Origin: Gammaproteobacteria bacterium
GTDB lineage: Bacteria; Pseudomonadota; Gammaproteobacteria; Pseudomonadales; Pseudohongiellaceae
Assembly: GCA_003451715.1 (NCBI GenBank)
Contig: DMJN01000177.1
Span: 1-13,389, forward strand
Reading direction: 5' to 3'
DNA: 13,389 nucleotides
Part shown: positions 7,482 to 13,389 of the stretch, one piece after another
Numbering within the stretch: the first letter of the stretch is position 1
How the letters are laid out: each line of letters opens with the position of its first letter
Position numbers and translations under genes: made by a program
The notes under the pieces: generated by a model
The model's input: the letters and a program-made list of their open reading frames with translations, nothing else
Database searches by the model: none
Told to the model about the DNA's origin: nothing

Positions 7482-7907
7482 ATGAAGAAAATACAGAAAG
7501 GTTTTACCCTAATCGAATTGATGATCGTTGTTGCGATTATCGGAATCCTGGCTGCAGTAGCTCTGTCCGCATATCAGAACTACTCTAACCGTGCTGCGTT
7601 CTCTGAACTGGTACTGGCCGTAACACCACTCAAGACTGCGGTTGAACTGGCTATCCAGACTCGTAGTCCTGCTAATACTGGCGCTCTCGAAGCAGCCGCA
7701 TTGGGTATTCCGGCTAACGTAACTGCTGGGGCAGATGTTCATGGATCTTCCGTAGCAAACGGTTTAATCACCATGACTTGGCGTGCTACCTCTGGCGGAT
7801 CTGCTGAGGCAATGGCTGGCGTAACCTACACACTAACAGCAGGCGGTATAACTCCTCCTGTGCAGTGGACTGAAGGTGGCACCTGTCTGGCTAATGGTTT
7901 TTGCTAA
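7482..7907 (+). CDS. pilA: type IV pilin, first of two tandem copies
   Basis: I chose ATG 7482 because it follows TGGAGA (7469-7474) and gives a standard short prepilin leader, MKKIQKG, cut before Phe by PilD. An in-frame start at 7347 would add 45 residues with no leader character. The mature 134-residue chain begins [16 protein letters not shown] with Glu5 kept, followed by a variable globular domain. Its C-terminus, [10 protein letters not shown], suggests a small disulfide loop at the very end. Position 22 is Ser (codon TCC) where type IV pilins almost always have Pro. Codon choice is rich in GCT, GTA, CGT and CTG, as in highly expressed genes, so this is probably the major pilin. It is transcribed away from the GT-C gene. 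Confidence 0.95.
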   Translation: MKKIQKGFTLIELMIVVAIIGILAAVALSAYQNYSNRAAFSELVLAVTPLKTAVELAIQTRSPANTGALEAAALGIPANVTAGADVHGSSVANGLITMTWRATSGGSAEAMAGVTYTLTAGGITPPVQWTEGGTCLANGFC

Positions 7908-8133
7908 GACTGTGTAGTTAATCTGGAATTAGCAGCATCTAAGCCCCTAGAAAGGCGAGTGCTGCCAACCAGACAACCACAAGAAAGCGCAGCAAGAACA
8001 AATAGATACAGACTATCCCTCAGAAGACAAATAAAATTCGATCTTTCCGGCTTGACTCTAAATTGACAATATCGCTACTCTCTACCGACAACTGACGACT
8101 AAACTCTCACAGATGCTACACAAGGTCTAAGCC
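7908..8133 (+). other. spacer between the two pilin genes
   Basis: This 226-bp stretch contains no gene. A 6-bp inverted repeat, GCAGCA at 7932-7937 and TGCTGC at 7960-7965, with an inner TCTA/TAGA pair, could form a weak hairpin after pilA1, but it has no T-tract. At 8063-8074 is TTGACAATATCG, which holds a TTGACA -35 match without a recognisable -10 box at normal spacing. Whether pilA2 has its own promoter cannot be settled from this. Confidence 0.4.
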
Positions 8134-8550
8134 ATGATTCAGAAGAAGCAAAAAGGCTTTACACTGATAGAGCTGATGATCGTCACCGCCATTATCGGCA
8201 TCCTCGTCTCAGTAGCCCTTCCTGCCTATGATCTCTACCGCAACCGTGCCCGATTCTCAGAAGCGATTCTGGCGATAGGCTTCTACCGAGCCGCCATTCT
8301 GGTGCAGGCACATTCCGATCGATTCGGCACACTGGACGATGTAGATGCGGGCAGCAATGGAATACCGCCAATCCAGGCCCAGGCGACCAGCACACATGGG
8401 ATCGATGTTGTGAATGGTGTCATTACCGTGACCTGGATGGCGGACGGCACCGATTTGGCGGGGACCACCTATACCCTGGCTGCCCAGGGTGTGATCCCAC
8501 CGATACAATGGGTAACCGGTGGTAGCTGTGTAGTCGGCGGATACTGCTAA
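8134..8550 (+). CDS. type IV pilin, second tandem copy
   Basis: The 138-residue prepilin starts at ATG 8134 after AAGG (8122-8125), with leader MIQKKQKG cut before [16 protein letters not shown]. Glu5 and the conserved Pro22 (ALPAYDLY) are both present. Its tail, [10 protein letters not shown], mirrors pilA1, and both share a PPIQW/PPVQW strand before it, so the two are paralogues from a tandem duplication. The middle of the globular domain has diverged strongly. Codon choice favours GCC, ATC and CGC and looks ordinary rather than optimised, so a lower-abundance or conditionally used pilin is plausible. Its stop overlaps the stop of the opposite-strand TfpX/Z-like gene by 4 nt. Confidence 0.93.
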   Translation: MIQKKQKGFTLIELMIVTAIIGILVSVALPAYDLYRNRARFSEAILAIGFYRAAILVQAHSDRFGTLDDVDAGSNGIPPIQAQATSTHGIDVVNGVITVTWMADGTDLAGTTYTLAAQGVIPPIQWVTGGSCVVGGYC

Positions 8551-9290
8551 GGAATCTCTTCCCCGACAAGCTCTGCTGGTCTGACATACTGGTTATCATA
8601 GAACGCACCCAGTGACCTGCTGTCCCGATCGAAACACACGTAACCACTGGTCACCGCCGAGATAAAACGGGCAAAGGAGCAGGATTCCTGTAACTGGTTC
8701 AGCAGCTCTTCGCTTACCGTTGCCCTCACTGACTCCTCTTTACGAAATATTGCCATCAACTCCTGCTCAGACTCCGGCAGCGAGCGATAGCGTTCAGTCT
8801 GCATGTAGAGCGGGTCACCGGTAAACTGGCTACGGATTGAAACTATATCCGCCTGAATTTGATTTTCAGGGAGTTCGGTATGGATCAACTTGGGATAGGC
8901 TCCCGGATAGTCATTCAGTACGGACGGACTCTTCCCTAAATCCTCGTATTCCTGAGACGCGAGGCTGTAGATCGTGTCGTAAGCCAGTACCAGTGCAATA
9001 GGACGCTCTTCATAGACAATCCACATCCCGGCCGCCATGCAAATAACCTGGGCAGACGCGATATAGGTCAAGTCAAATTTCAGTCCGGGCTTACCGGCCC
9101 GGAACACGATAAGGGTCAACAGGGGTCCCAATACCAGATCCACTCCGATAATAATACGTAATCCAGTCCAGCCCCCATCGATACTGAACAAGATCCCTGG
9201 GCACCAGACAAATAGAATAATAGCCAGCAGTGCCAGGAATACCGCCAGGGATATTGAAAAGTGAATTGCAAATGCCTTCCACCGACTCAT
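8547..9290 (-). CDS. TfpX/TfpZ family type IV pilin accessory protein
   Basis: The 247-residue inner-membrane protein has three N-terminal spans (about 8-30, 44-64 and 74-93) and a periplasmic domain. The family hallmark is at residues 36-74: [19 protein letters not shown], then GPLLTLIVF and GKPGLKFDL. Two Cys in the periplasmic part (204 and 219) could form a disulfide. In Pseudomonas and Acinetobacter relatives these proteins are encoded next to particular pilin alleles and support pilus assembly, probably by acting on that pilin. An AGGAG (plus-strand 9298-9302) lies 7 bases before the ATG. The gene is unusual in being convergent with its pilin (stop codons share CTAA at 8547-8550) and divergent from pilB, rather than downstream in the same direction. 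Confidence 0.92.
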   Translation of the reverse strand: MSRWKAFAIHFSISLAVFLALLAIILFVWCPGILFSIDGGWTGLRIIIGVDLVLGPLLTLIVFRAGKPGLKFDLTYIASAQVICMAAGMWIVYEERPIALVLAYDTIYSLASQEYEDLGKSPSVLNDYPGAYPKLIHTELPENQIQADIVSIRSQFTGDPLYMQTERYRSLPESEQELMAIFRKEESVRATVSEELLNQLQESCSFARFISAVTSGYVCFDRDSRSLGAFYDNQYVRPAELVGEEIP

Positions 9291-9309
9291 TGAATGGCTC
9301 CTAATTAGC

Positions 9310-9321
9310 GCAATATTGTCA
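9310..9321 (-). promoter_or_regulatory. TGACAATATTGC element in the accessory-gene/pilB spacer
   Basis: On the minus strand this reads TGACAATATTGC. It matches TGACAATATCGC at 8064-8075 before pilA2 at 11 of 12 positions, and its first seven bases equal the half-site of the palindrome at 7336-7354. It lies about 20 bp before the accessory-protein start, in the 111-bp divergent spacer. Matches this short can arise by chance. Confidence 0.25.
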
Positions 9322-9349
9322 TTTTTGGATCAGTTCTAGAATCCTAACC

Positions 9350-9355
9350 TATAAT
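9350..9355 (+). promoter_or_regulatory. possible -10 box upstream of pilB
   Basis: A perfect TATAAT lies 46 bp before the pilB GTG start. The best -35 candidate is TTGGAT at 9325-9330, which matches only three consensus bases at a long 19-bp spacer, so support is limited to the -10 hexamer and location. Confidence 0.35.
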
Positions 9356-9401
9356 CATAGGATCCACTTATGCCCATTTAAACTCAGCGAGTGTCATTAC
9401 A

Positions 9402-10904
9402 GTGTCAGCAAGCATGGGAGGTCTGGCTCGCAGACTGGTTTCCGACAAGCTCCTCGATCGATCCCAGGCGATTGCTGCTATATCATTAGCGGCAAAAGGC
9501 AACATACCTTTCGTCACGCAGCTCATCAGCAGTAAACAGCTCGATGGGTACTCGATAGCAGCTGCGGCTACTCGTGAATTCGGCCTACCATTGCTTGATC
9601 TACAAGCCTACGATTTACAGCGCTACCCCGAGAAGTTGATAGATTCTTCACTCATCAAAAAGCACAAGGTGCTACCTTTGTTGCAAAAGGGCAAAACCCT
9701 GTTCCTGGCCATGTCAGACTCCGCCAATCTAATTGCACTGGATGAAATCAAGTTTCACACCGGTCTATCTATTGAGATTGTGGTAGTCGAGGAAGACAAG
9801 CTTAGCAACGCAATCCTGGCCCTGGAAGACAATCGAGAACATACTGCAAGCGAGTTTATTGGGCTGGGAAAAAATCTGCTTCAGTCACCCGGCACTGTAG
9901 TAACCGCTGAACATCAGTCGAAGACGACAACGGCAGCCGATGAGGCTCCTATTGTACGATTCGTTAATGGCATGTTACTGAATGCCATCAAGAAAGAAGC
10001 ATCGGACATACACATCGAGCCCTATGAAAAAGTCTACCGAATTCGCTTTCGTATGGACGGCATTCTCCAACAAGTAGTTAGTCCCTCCATTAGTTTTGCA
10101 AGCCGTATCACTTCGAGGTTGAAGATAATGTCTCAGATGGATATTGCTGAACGTCGCATCCCTCAGGATGGTCGCATCAAGTTAAAACTCTCCAACTCGC
10201 GTGCCGTCGATTTCCGGGTTAATACCCTGCCGACACTTTGGGGTGAGAAAATCGTATTGCGATTACTCGATCCATCGACCGCACAGATGGGAATTGACTT
10301 GCTCGGTTTTGAAGAAAATCAGAAACAGCAATTTCTCAGGTCACTGCAATTGAGTCAGGGTCTGGTTCTGGTTACCGGACCAACGGGGAGTGGTAAGACT
10401 GTCTCGCTGTATTCCGGATTAAATATTCTAAATACCGTCGAACGCAATATCTCAGCAGCAGAAGATCCAGTGGAGATCAATCTGGAAGGCATTAACCAAC
10501 TAGCTGTCAATAACAAAGTAGGATTAGATTTTGCAGCTGCCTTACGGGCCTTCCTGCGCCAGGATCCGGATGTAGTAATGGTAGGCGAGATTCGGGATCT
10601 GGAGACTGCCGAAATCGCAATTCGAGCGGCTCAAACCGGTCACCTGGTGCTCTCTACTCTGCACTCTACCAGCGCGGCGGAAACCATCACCAGGCTGCAA
10701 AATATGGGAATTCCAGCTTTCAACCTGGCAACTTCACTGAGCTTAATCATCGCTCAGCGACTACTTCGCCGGCTCTGCAATCATTGTAAAGAAATCATGG
10801 AAATTCCCGAAAAAGTATTGATAGAAGAGGGTTTTAGGCCTGGCATGATCGACCAACTGAAGCTGTACAAAGCAGTCGGATGTAACCGGTGCAATGACGG
10901 CTAG
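9402..10904 (+). CDS. pilB: type IV pilus assembly ATPase PilB, interrupted by an in-frame amber codon
   Basis: PilB is the cytosolic hexameric ATPase that powers pilus extension. The first 500 codons contain an N-terminal MshEN-like domain, the ATPase core with Walker A GPTGSGKT at 326-333, an Asp-box/Walker B region ending PDVVMVGEIRD at 389-399, the His box GHLVLSTLHS, and the zinc-binding cysteine pairs CNHC (459-462) and CNRC (494-497). Codon 501 is TAG. The same frame then continues without another stop to 11096 and encodes the expected PilB C-terminus, giving 564 codons in total against a family norm near 566. The start may be GTG 9402 or the in-frame ATG 9414; neither has a strong ribosome site. 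Unless the TAG is a sequencing error or is read through, the product lacks 63 residues. Confidence 0.9.
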   Translation: MSASMGGLARRLVSDKLLDRSQAIAAISLAAKGNIPFVTQLISSKQLDGYSIAAAATREFGLPLLDLQAYDLQRYPEKLIDSSLIKKHKVLPLLQKGKTLFLAMSDSANLIALDEIKFHTGLSIEIVVVEEDKLSNAILALEDNREHTASEFIGLGKNLLQSPGTVVTAEHQSKTTTAADEAPIVRFVNGMLLNAIKKEASDIHIEPYEKVYRIRFRMDGILQQVVSPSISFASRITSRLKIMSQMDIAERRIPQDGRIKLKLSNSRAVDFRVNTLPTLWGEKIVLRLLDPSTAQMGIDLLGFEENQKQQFLRSLQLSQGLVLVTGPTGSGKTVSLYSGLNILNTVERNISAAEDPVEINLEGINQLAVNNKVGLDFAAALRAFLRQDPDVVMVGEIRDLETAEIAIRAAQTGHLVLSTLHSTSAAETITRLQNMGIPAFNLATSLSLIIAQRLLRRLCNHCKEIMEIPEKVLIEEGFRPGMIDQLKLYKAVGCNRCNDG

Positions 10905-11096
10905 AGAGGCAGAATCGGAATTTATGAAGTAGTTCCCATTACTGACTGCCTATCTCGGATTATCATGCAAGGTGGAAATTCGATACAGATTGCAGATCAA
11001 GCCCAGTCCGAGGGTTTTGACAATCTTAGACAATCGGCATTGCTGAAGGCAGGGGCTGGGCTGACCAGCCTGGAAGAAGCTAACAGGTTGACTTAA
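10905..11096 (+). pseudogene. pilB: 3' part of pilB, separated from the main frame by TAG
   Basis: In frame with pilB and directly after codon 501, this encodes RGRIGIYEVVPITDCLSRII, then an IQIADQAQSEGFDNLRQSALLKAG segment, and ends LTSLEEANRLT. These are the normal last 63 residues of PilB. Intact relatives read C-x-x-C-x-G-T-G-Y-K-G-R at this junction, so TAG replaces a Tyr codon (TAC or TAT). The fragment shows no decay: no frameshift and no further stops. It has no start of its own, so it is expressed only by readthrough or if the TAG is an error. Confidence 0.85.
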
Positions 11097-11170
11097 TGGA
11101 TATTTTTGTGGGACATGGTATAGTTGTTCGAGTCCTATTTAACACGCCCGAAAATTCGCTGAGGTGAGCT

Positions 11171-12388
11171 ATGGCAACTGAAGCCGTACAAAATATTTAC
11201 TTATGGCAGGGTACCGATAAGAACGGTAATAAGACTAAGGGTGATATACAGGGCAGCTCTCAGGCGCTCGTCAAGGCCCAGCTTCGCAAGCAAGGTGTCA
11301 ATCCTACCAGGGTCAAGAAGAAGTCGAAGGAAATATTTGGGAAGAAGAAGCAAAAGATTAAACCTGTCGACATCGCCGTGTTCACTCGTCAGCTGGCGAC
11401 TATGATGAAATCAGGCATCCCCCTGGTTCAGTCCTTCGAAATTGTCGGTGAATCTCTGGAGAACCCCTCCATGCGCGAGCTAGTTATGCTAATTCGCGAT
11501 GACGTAGCCGCTGGTAATAATTTCGCCGATTGTATTCGTAAACACCCACGTTACTTTGACGACCTGTTTTGCAACCTGGTGGACGCCGGTGAGCAATCCG
11601 GTGCGCTAGAGACGATGCTCGACAGACTCGCAACCTATAAAGAAAAATCTGAAGCCCTGAAGGCCAAAATCAAGAAAGCTATGAATTACCCGATCGGTGT
11701 CGTAGCGGTGGCTATCATCGTGACAGGAATCTTGCTGGTGAAAGTTGTACCGCAGTTTGCGGAAACATTTTCGAGCTTCGGCGCAGAATTGCCAGCCTTT
11801 ACCCTGATAGTACTCAACCTCTCCGATCTTGCGATCGCTCATTGGTGGAAAGCGCTAATCGGCCTGGCAGTGTTTGGTTTCATTTTTAAGGAAGCCCGCA
11901 TCAGATCGCCAGCCTTTGCACAAACCATAGAAAGAATGTCGCTTAAGTTGCCGATTGTAGGACCCATACTGAATAGCTCGTGCTATGCGCACTTTACCCG
12001 CACCCTTGCCACCACCTTCTCTGCAGGTGTGCAACTGGTGGACGCACTGGAGTCTGTAGCTGGAGCTACCGGCAACATTGTCTATGCCACGGCCACTCGC
12101 AAGATTAAGGACAATGTGACCACCGGCCAGCAACTGAACTTCGCTATCAAGAATACCACCTTGTTCCCAGTCATGATTACCCAGATGGTGGGGATTGGCG
12201 AGGAGTCCGGTGCTCTGGATTCGATGCTGGACAAGTGTGCCGTGTTCTATGAGGCGGAAGTGGATAATGCTGTAGACGGTCTGACGGCCCTTATGGAACC
12301 GATGATCATGGCAGTCCTGGGTGTCCTGGTGGGTGGCTTGATGATTGCTATGTACTTGCCAATCTTCCAACTTGGCGCGGTTATGTAG
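11171..12388 (+). CDS. pilC: type IV pilus inner-membrane platform protein PilC
   Basis: PilC (GspF family) is the inner-membrane platform that passes PilB's motion to pilin subunits. The 405 residues show the typical plan: a short N-terminal domain (YLWQGTDKNGNKTKG), a basic linker rich in Lys, and two T2SF repeats. The first repeat has FTRQLATMMKSGIPLVQSFE and DAGEQSGALETMLDRLA. The second has FTRTLATTFSAGVQLVDALE and GIGEESGALDSMLDKCA. Membrane helices fall around 172-192, 215-235 and at the C-terminus (MAVLGVLVGGLMIAMYLPIF). A good GAGGTGAG ribosome site precedes ATG 11171. It lies 74 bp after the pilB reading frame and 13 bp before pilD, in the standard operon order. Confidence 0.97.
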   Translation: MATEAVQNIYLWQGTDKNGNKTKGDIQGSSQALVKAQLRKQGVNPTRVKKKSKEIFGKKKQKIKPVDIAVFTRQLATMMKSGIPLVQSFEIVGESLENPSMRELVMLIRDDVAAGNNFADCIRKHPRYFDDLFCNLVDAGEQSGALETMLDRLATYKEKSEALKAKIKKAMNYPIGVVAVAIIVTGILLVKVVPQFAETFSSFGAELPAFTLIVLNLSDLAIAHWWKALIGLAVFGFIFKEARIRSPAFAQTIERMSLKLPIVGPILNSSCYAHFTRTLATTFSAGVQLVDALESVAGATGNIVYATATRKIKDNVTTGQQLNFAIKNTTLFPVMITQMVGIGEESGALDSMLDKCAVFYEAEVDNAVDGLTALMEPMIMAVLGVLVGGLMIAMYLPIFQLGAVM

Positions 12389-12401
12389 CACCCATTCCTG
12401 A

Positions 12402-13301
12402 ATGGCAATATTCGAATTACTCTCGACGAGCACGCCTATACTCATTACAGTCTGTGTCATCCTGGGAATGCTGGTAGGCAGTTTTCTGAATGTGGTCGTG
12501 TATCGAATGCCGATCATGTTGCAAAGAGACTGGAAACAACAGTGTTGCAAGTATCTGGAGATCGAGAACTCCCTCCCCGACAACAACGCCTCTTCCGCAA
12601 AATTTGAAGTCTTCAACTTACGCAAGCCTGACTCTCACTGCCCGAACTGCAACCACAAGATAAGACCCTGGGAGAATGTGCCGGTATTCAGCTACCTGTT
12701 CCTGGGCGGCAAGTGCTCAGACTGCAAGACCAAAATTTCCCTGCGTTACCCATCCGTTGAATTCATCAATGGTGTTATCTCCGGGCTGGTGGCCTATACC
12801 TTTGGCGCCACCTGGCTGACATTAGCCGTGTTGCTGCTGGCCTGGTGTCTGGTGGTACTGACGCTTATCGATTTTGATCACCAACTATTGCCGGATGACA
12901 TAACAATCCCTTTGTTATGGCTGGGACTGCTGGTTAATGCTGTCGATCTGGGATTTGGCGTCAGCCTGCGGGATGCTGTGATTGGCGCGATCGCCGGTTA
13001 TCTGGTGCTGTGGAGTATCTACTGGATATTCAAGCTCGCCACCGGTAAGGAAGGCATGGGCTATGGAGATTTCAAGTTGCTGGCTGCACTGGGCGCCTGG
13101 ATGGGGTGGCGGAGCCTACTGCCGATCATCATTCTGTCGTCGCTGGTGGGAGCCGTGCTGGGACTGGTCATGATAGTGGCTACGGGGAGAGATAAATCGG
13201 TACCGATGCCCTTCGGGCCTTTTCTGGCCGGTGCTGGCTTTATCATGTTGATCTGGGGTTCGCAGCTCAATTCATTTTATCTCAACACTGTGGTTGGCTA
13301 G
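12402..13301 (+). CDS. pilD: prepilin peptidase / N-methyltransferase PilD
   Basis: PilD cleaves prepilin leaders after Gly and methylates the new N-terminal Phe, at the inner membrane. The 299 residues include GSFLNVVVYRMP at 26-37 and the cytosolic zinc tetracysteine pairs CPNC (80-83) and CSDC (105-108), needed for the methylase part. The two aspartyl-protease catalytic sites are the LIDFDHQLLPDD region (around D157) and GYGDFK (D223). FGPFLAGAG at 271-279 closes the family pattern, and about eight membrane spans are present. Nothing looks damaged, so both pilins here can be processed. The start has no evident ribosome site and lies 13 bp after pilC, suggesting translational coupling. Confidence 0.97.
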   Translation: MAIFELLSTSTPILITVCVILGMLVGSFLNVVVYRMPIMLQRDWKQQCCKYLEIENSLPDNNASSAKFEVFNLRKPDSHCPNCNHKIRPWENVPVFSYLFLGGKCSDCKTKISLRYPSVEFINGVISGLVAYTFGATWLTLAVLLLAWCLVVLTLIDFDHQLLPDDITIPLLWLGLLVNAVDLGFGVSLRDAVIGAIAGYLVLWSIYWIFKLATGKEGMGYGDFKLLAALGAWMGWRSLLPIIILSSLVGAVLGLVMIVATGRDKSVPMPFGPFLAGAGFIMLIWGSQLNSFYLNTVVG

Positions 13302-13313
13302 GCTGCCGCACTC

Positions 13314-13389
13314 ATGTTCGTAGTTGGTCTTACTGGAGGAATCGGCAGCGGTAAATCAACCGTGGCGGAGTATTTCCAGGCACTGGGTG
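13314..13389 (+). CDS. coaE: dephospho-CoA kinase, 5' end only (cut by window edge)
   Basis: ATG 13314 opens a frame running to the window end: MFVVGLTGGIGSGKSTVAEY then FQALG. The P-loop GLTGGIGSGKST is diagnostic of CoaE, which phosphorylates dephospho-CoA in the last step of CoA synthesis. It lies 12 bp after pilD, the common pilBCD-coaE order in Gammaproteobacteria. Only 25 codons are visible. Confidence 0.93.
   Translation, partial: MFVVGLTGGIGSGKSTVAEYFQALG

Noticed and set aside
5279..9337. Shared 14-mer TTTTGGATCAGTTC near 5279 and near 9324
   Set aside because: One copy overlaps the end of the GT-C gene and the other is in the pilB spacer. There is no symmetry or extension, and a single 14-mer match in 13 kb is not improbable.
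10902..10904. Global reassignment of TAG to an amino acid
   Set aside because: TAG ends several intact genes here at expected lengths: pilC, pilD, the nuclease and the TfpX/Z-like gene.
11855..12625. Long (256-codon) open frame on the minus strand opposite pilC and pilD
   Set aside because: It is antisense to strongly conserved PilC and PilD coding sequence, shows no domain or hydrophobic pattern, and spans a gene boundary. It is a codon-bias shadow.

Overview
The window looks like chromosomal DNA of a free-living gammaproteobacterium, with mixed base composition near 50% GC by eye. The core genes are nadC at one end and a type IV pilus block with pilB-pilC-pilD followed by coaE at the other. 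That arrangement of nadC, pilin, pilBC(D) and coaE is typical of Gammaproteobacteria such as Pseudomonas. I cannot name the genus from sequence reading alone.

Layout. (1) 1-1981, plus strand: the 3' part of a retropepsin-like aspartic protease, nadC (1-nt overlap), and a secreted HNH-type nuclease of the DUF1524/GmrSD C-terminal type. A perfect hairpin terminator at 2006-2038 closes this block. (2) 2051-2443, minus strand: a small periplasmic cytochrome c, followed by a 368-bp divergent spacer. (3) 2812-4390, plus strand: a SAM-dependent methyltransferase overlapping a flippase-like multi-spanning membrane protein. (4) 7226-4396, minus strand: a 646-residue GT-C glycosyltransferase with a TPR-like tail (TMTC-like layout), then a polyprenyl-phosphate-sugar-synthase-like GT2. 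(5) 7482-8550, plus strand: two tandem, diverged type IV pilins. (6) 9290-8547, minus strand: a TfpX/TfpZ-family pilin accessory protein that converges on the second pilin with a 4-nt overlap. (7) 9402-13301, plus strand: pilB, pilC, pilD, followed by the start of coaE at the window edge.

How it fits together. PilD would process and methylate both prepilins, PilC is the inner-membrane platform, PilB powers assembly, and the TfpX/Z-type protein is expected to help pilin assembly. The about 5.5 kb between nadC and the pilins appears to be accessory cargo. Its GT2, GT-C and flippase-like genes look like a lipid-linked sugar pathway that could glycosylate the neighbouring pilins or another secreted protein. 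That role is inference.

The most unusual observation is that pilB is interrupted by one in-frame amber codon at 10902-10904. It sits exactly where the family has a conserved tyrosine, and the rest of the gene (63 more codons) is intact downstream. The first pilin also lacks the nearly universal Pro22 (it is Ser) while the second keeps it. A perfect 19-bp palindrome lies between the GT-C gene and pilA1.
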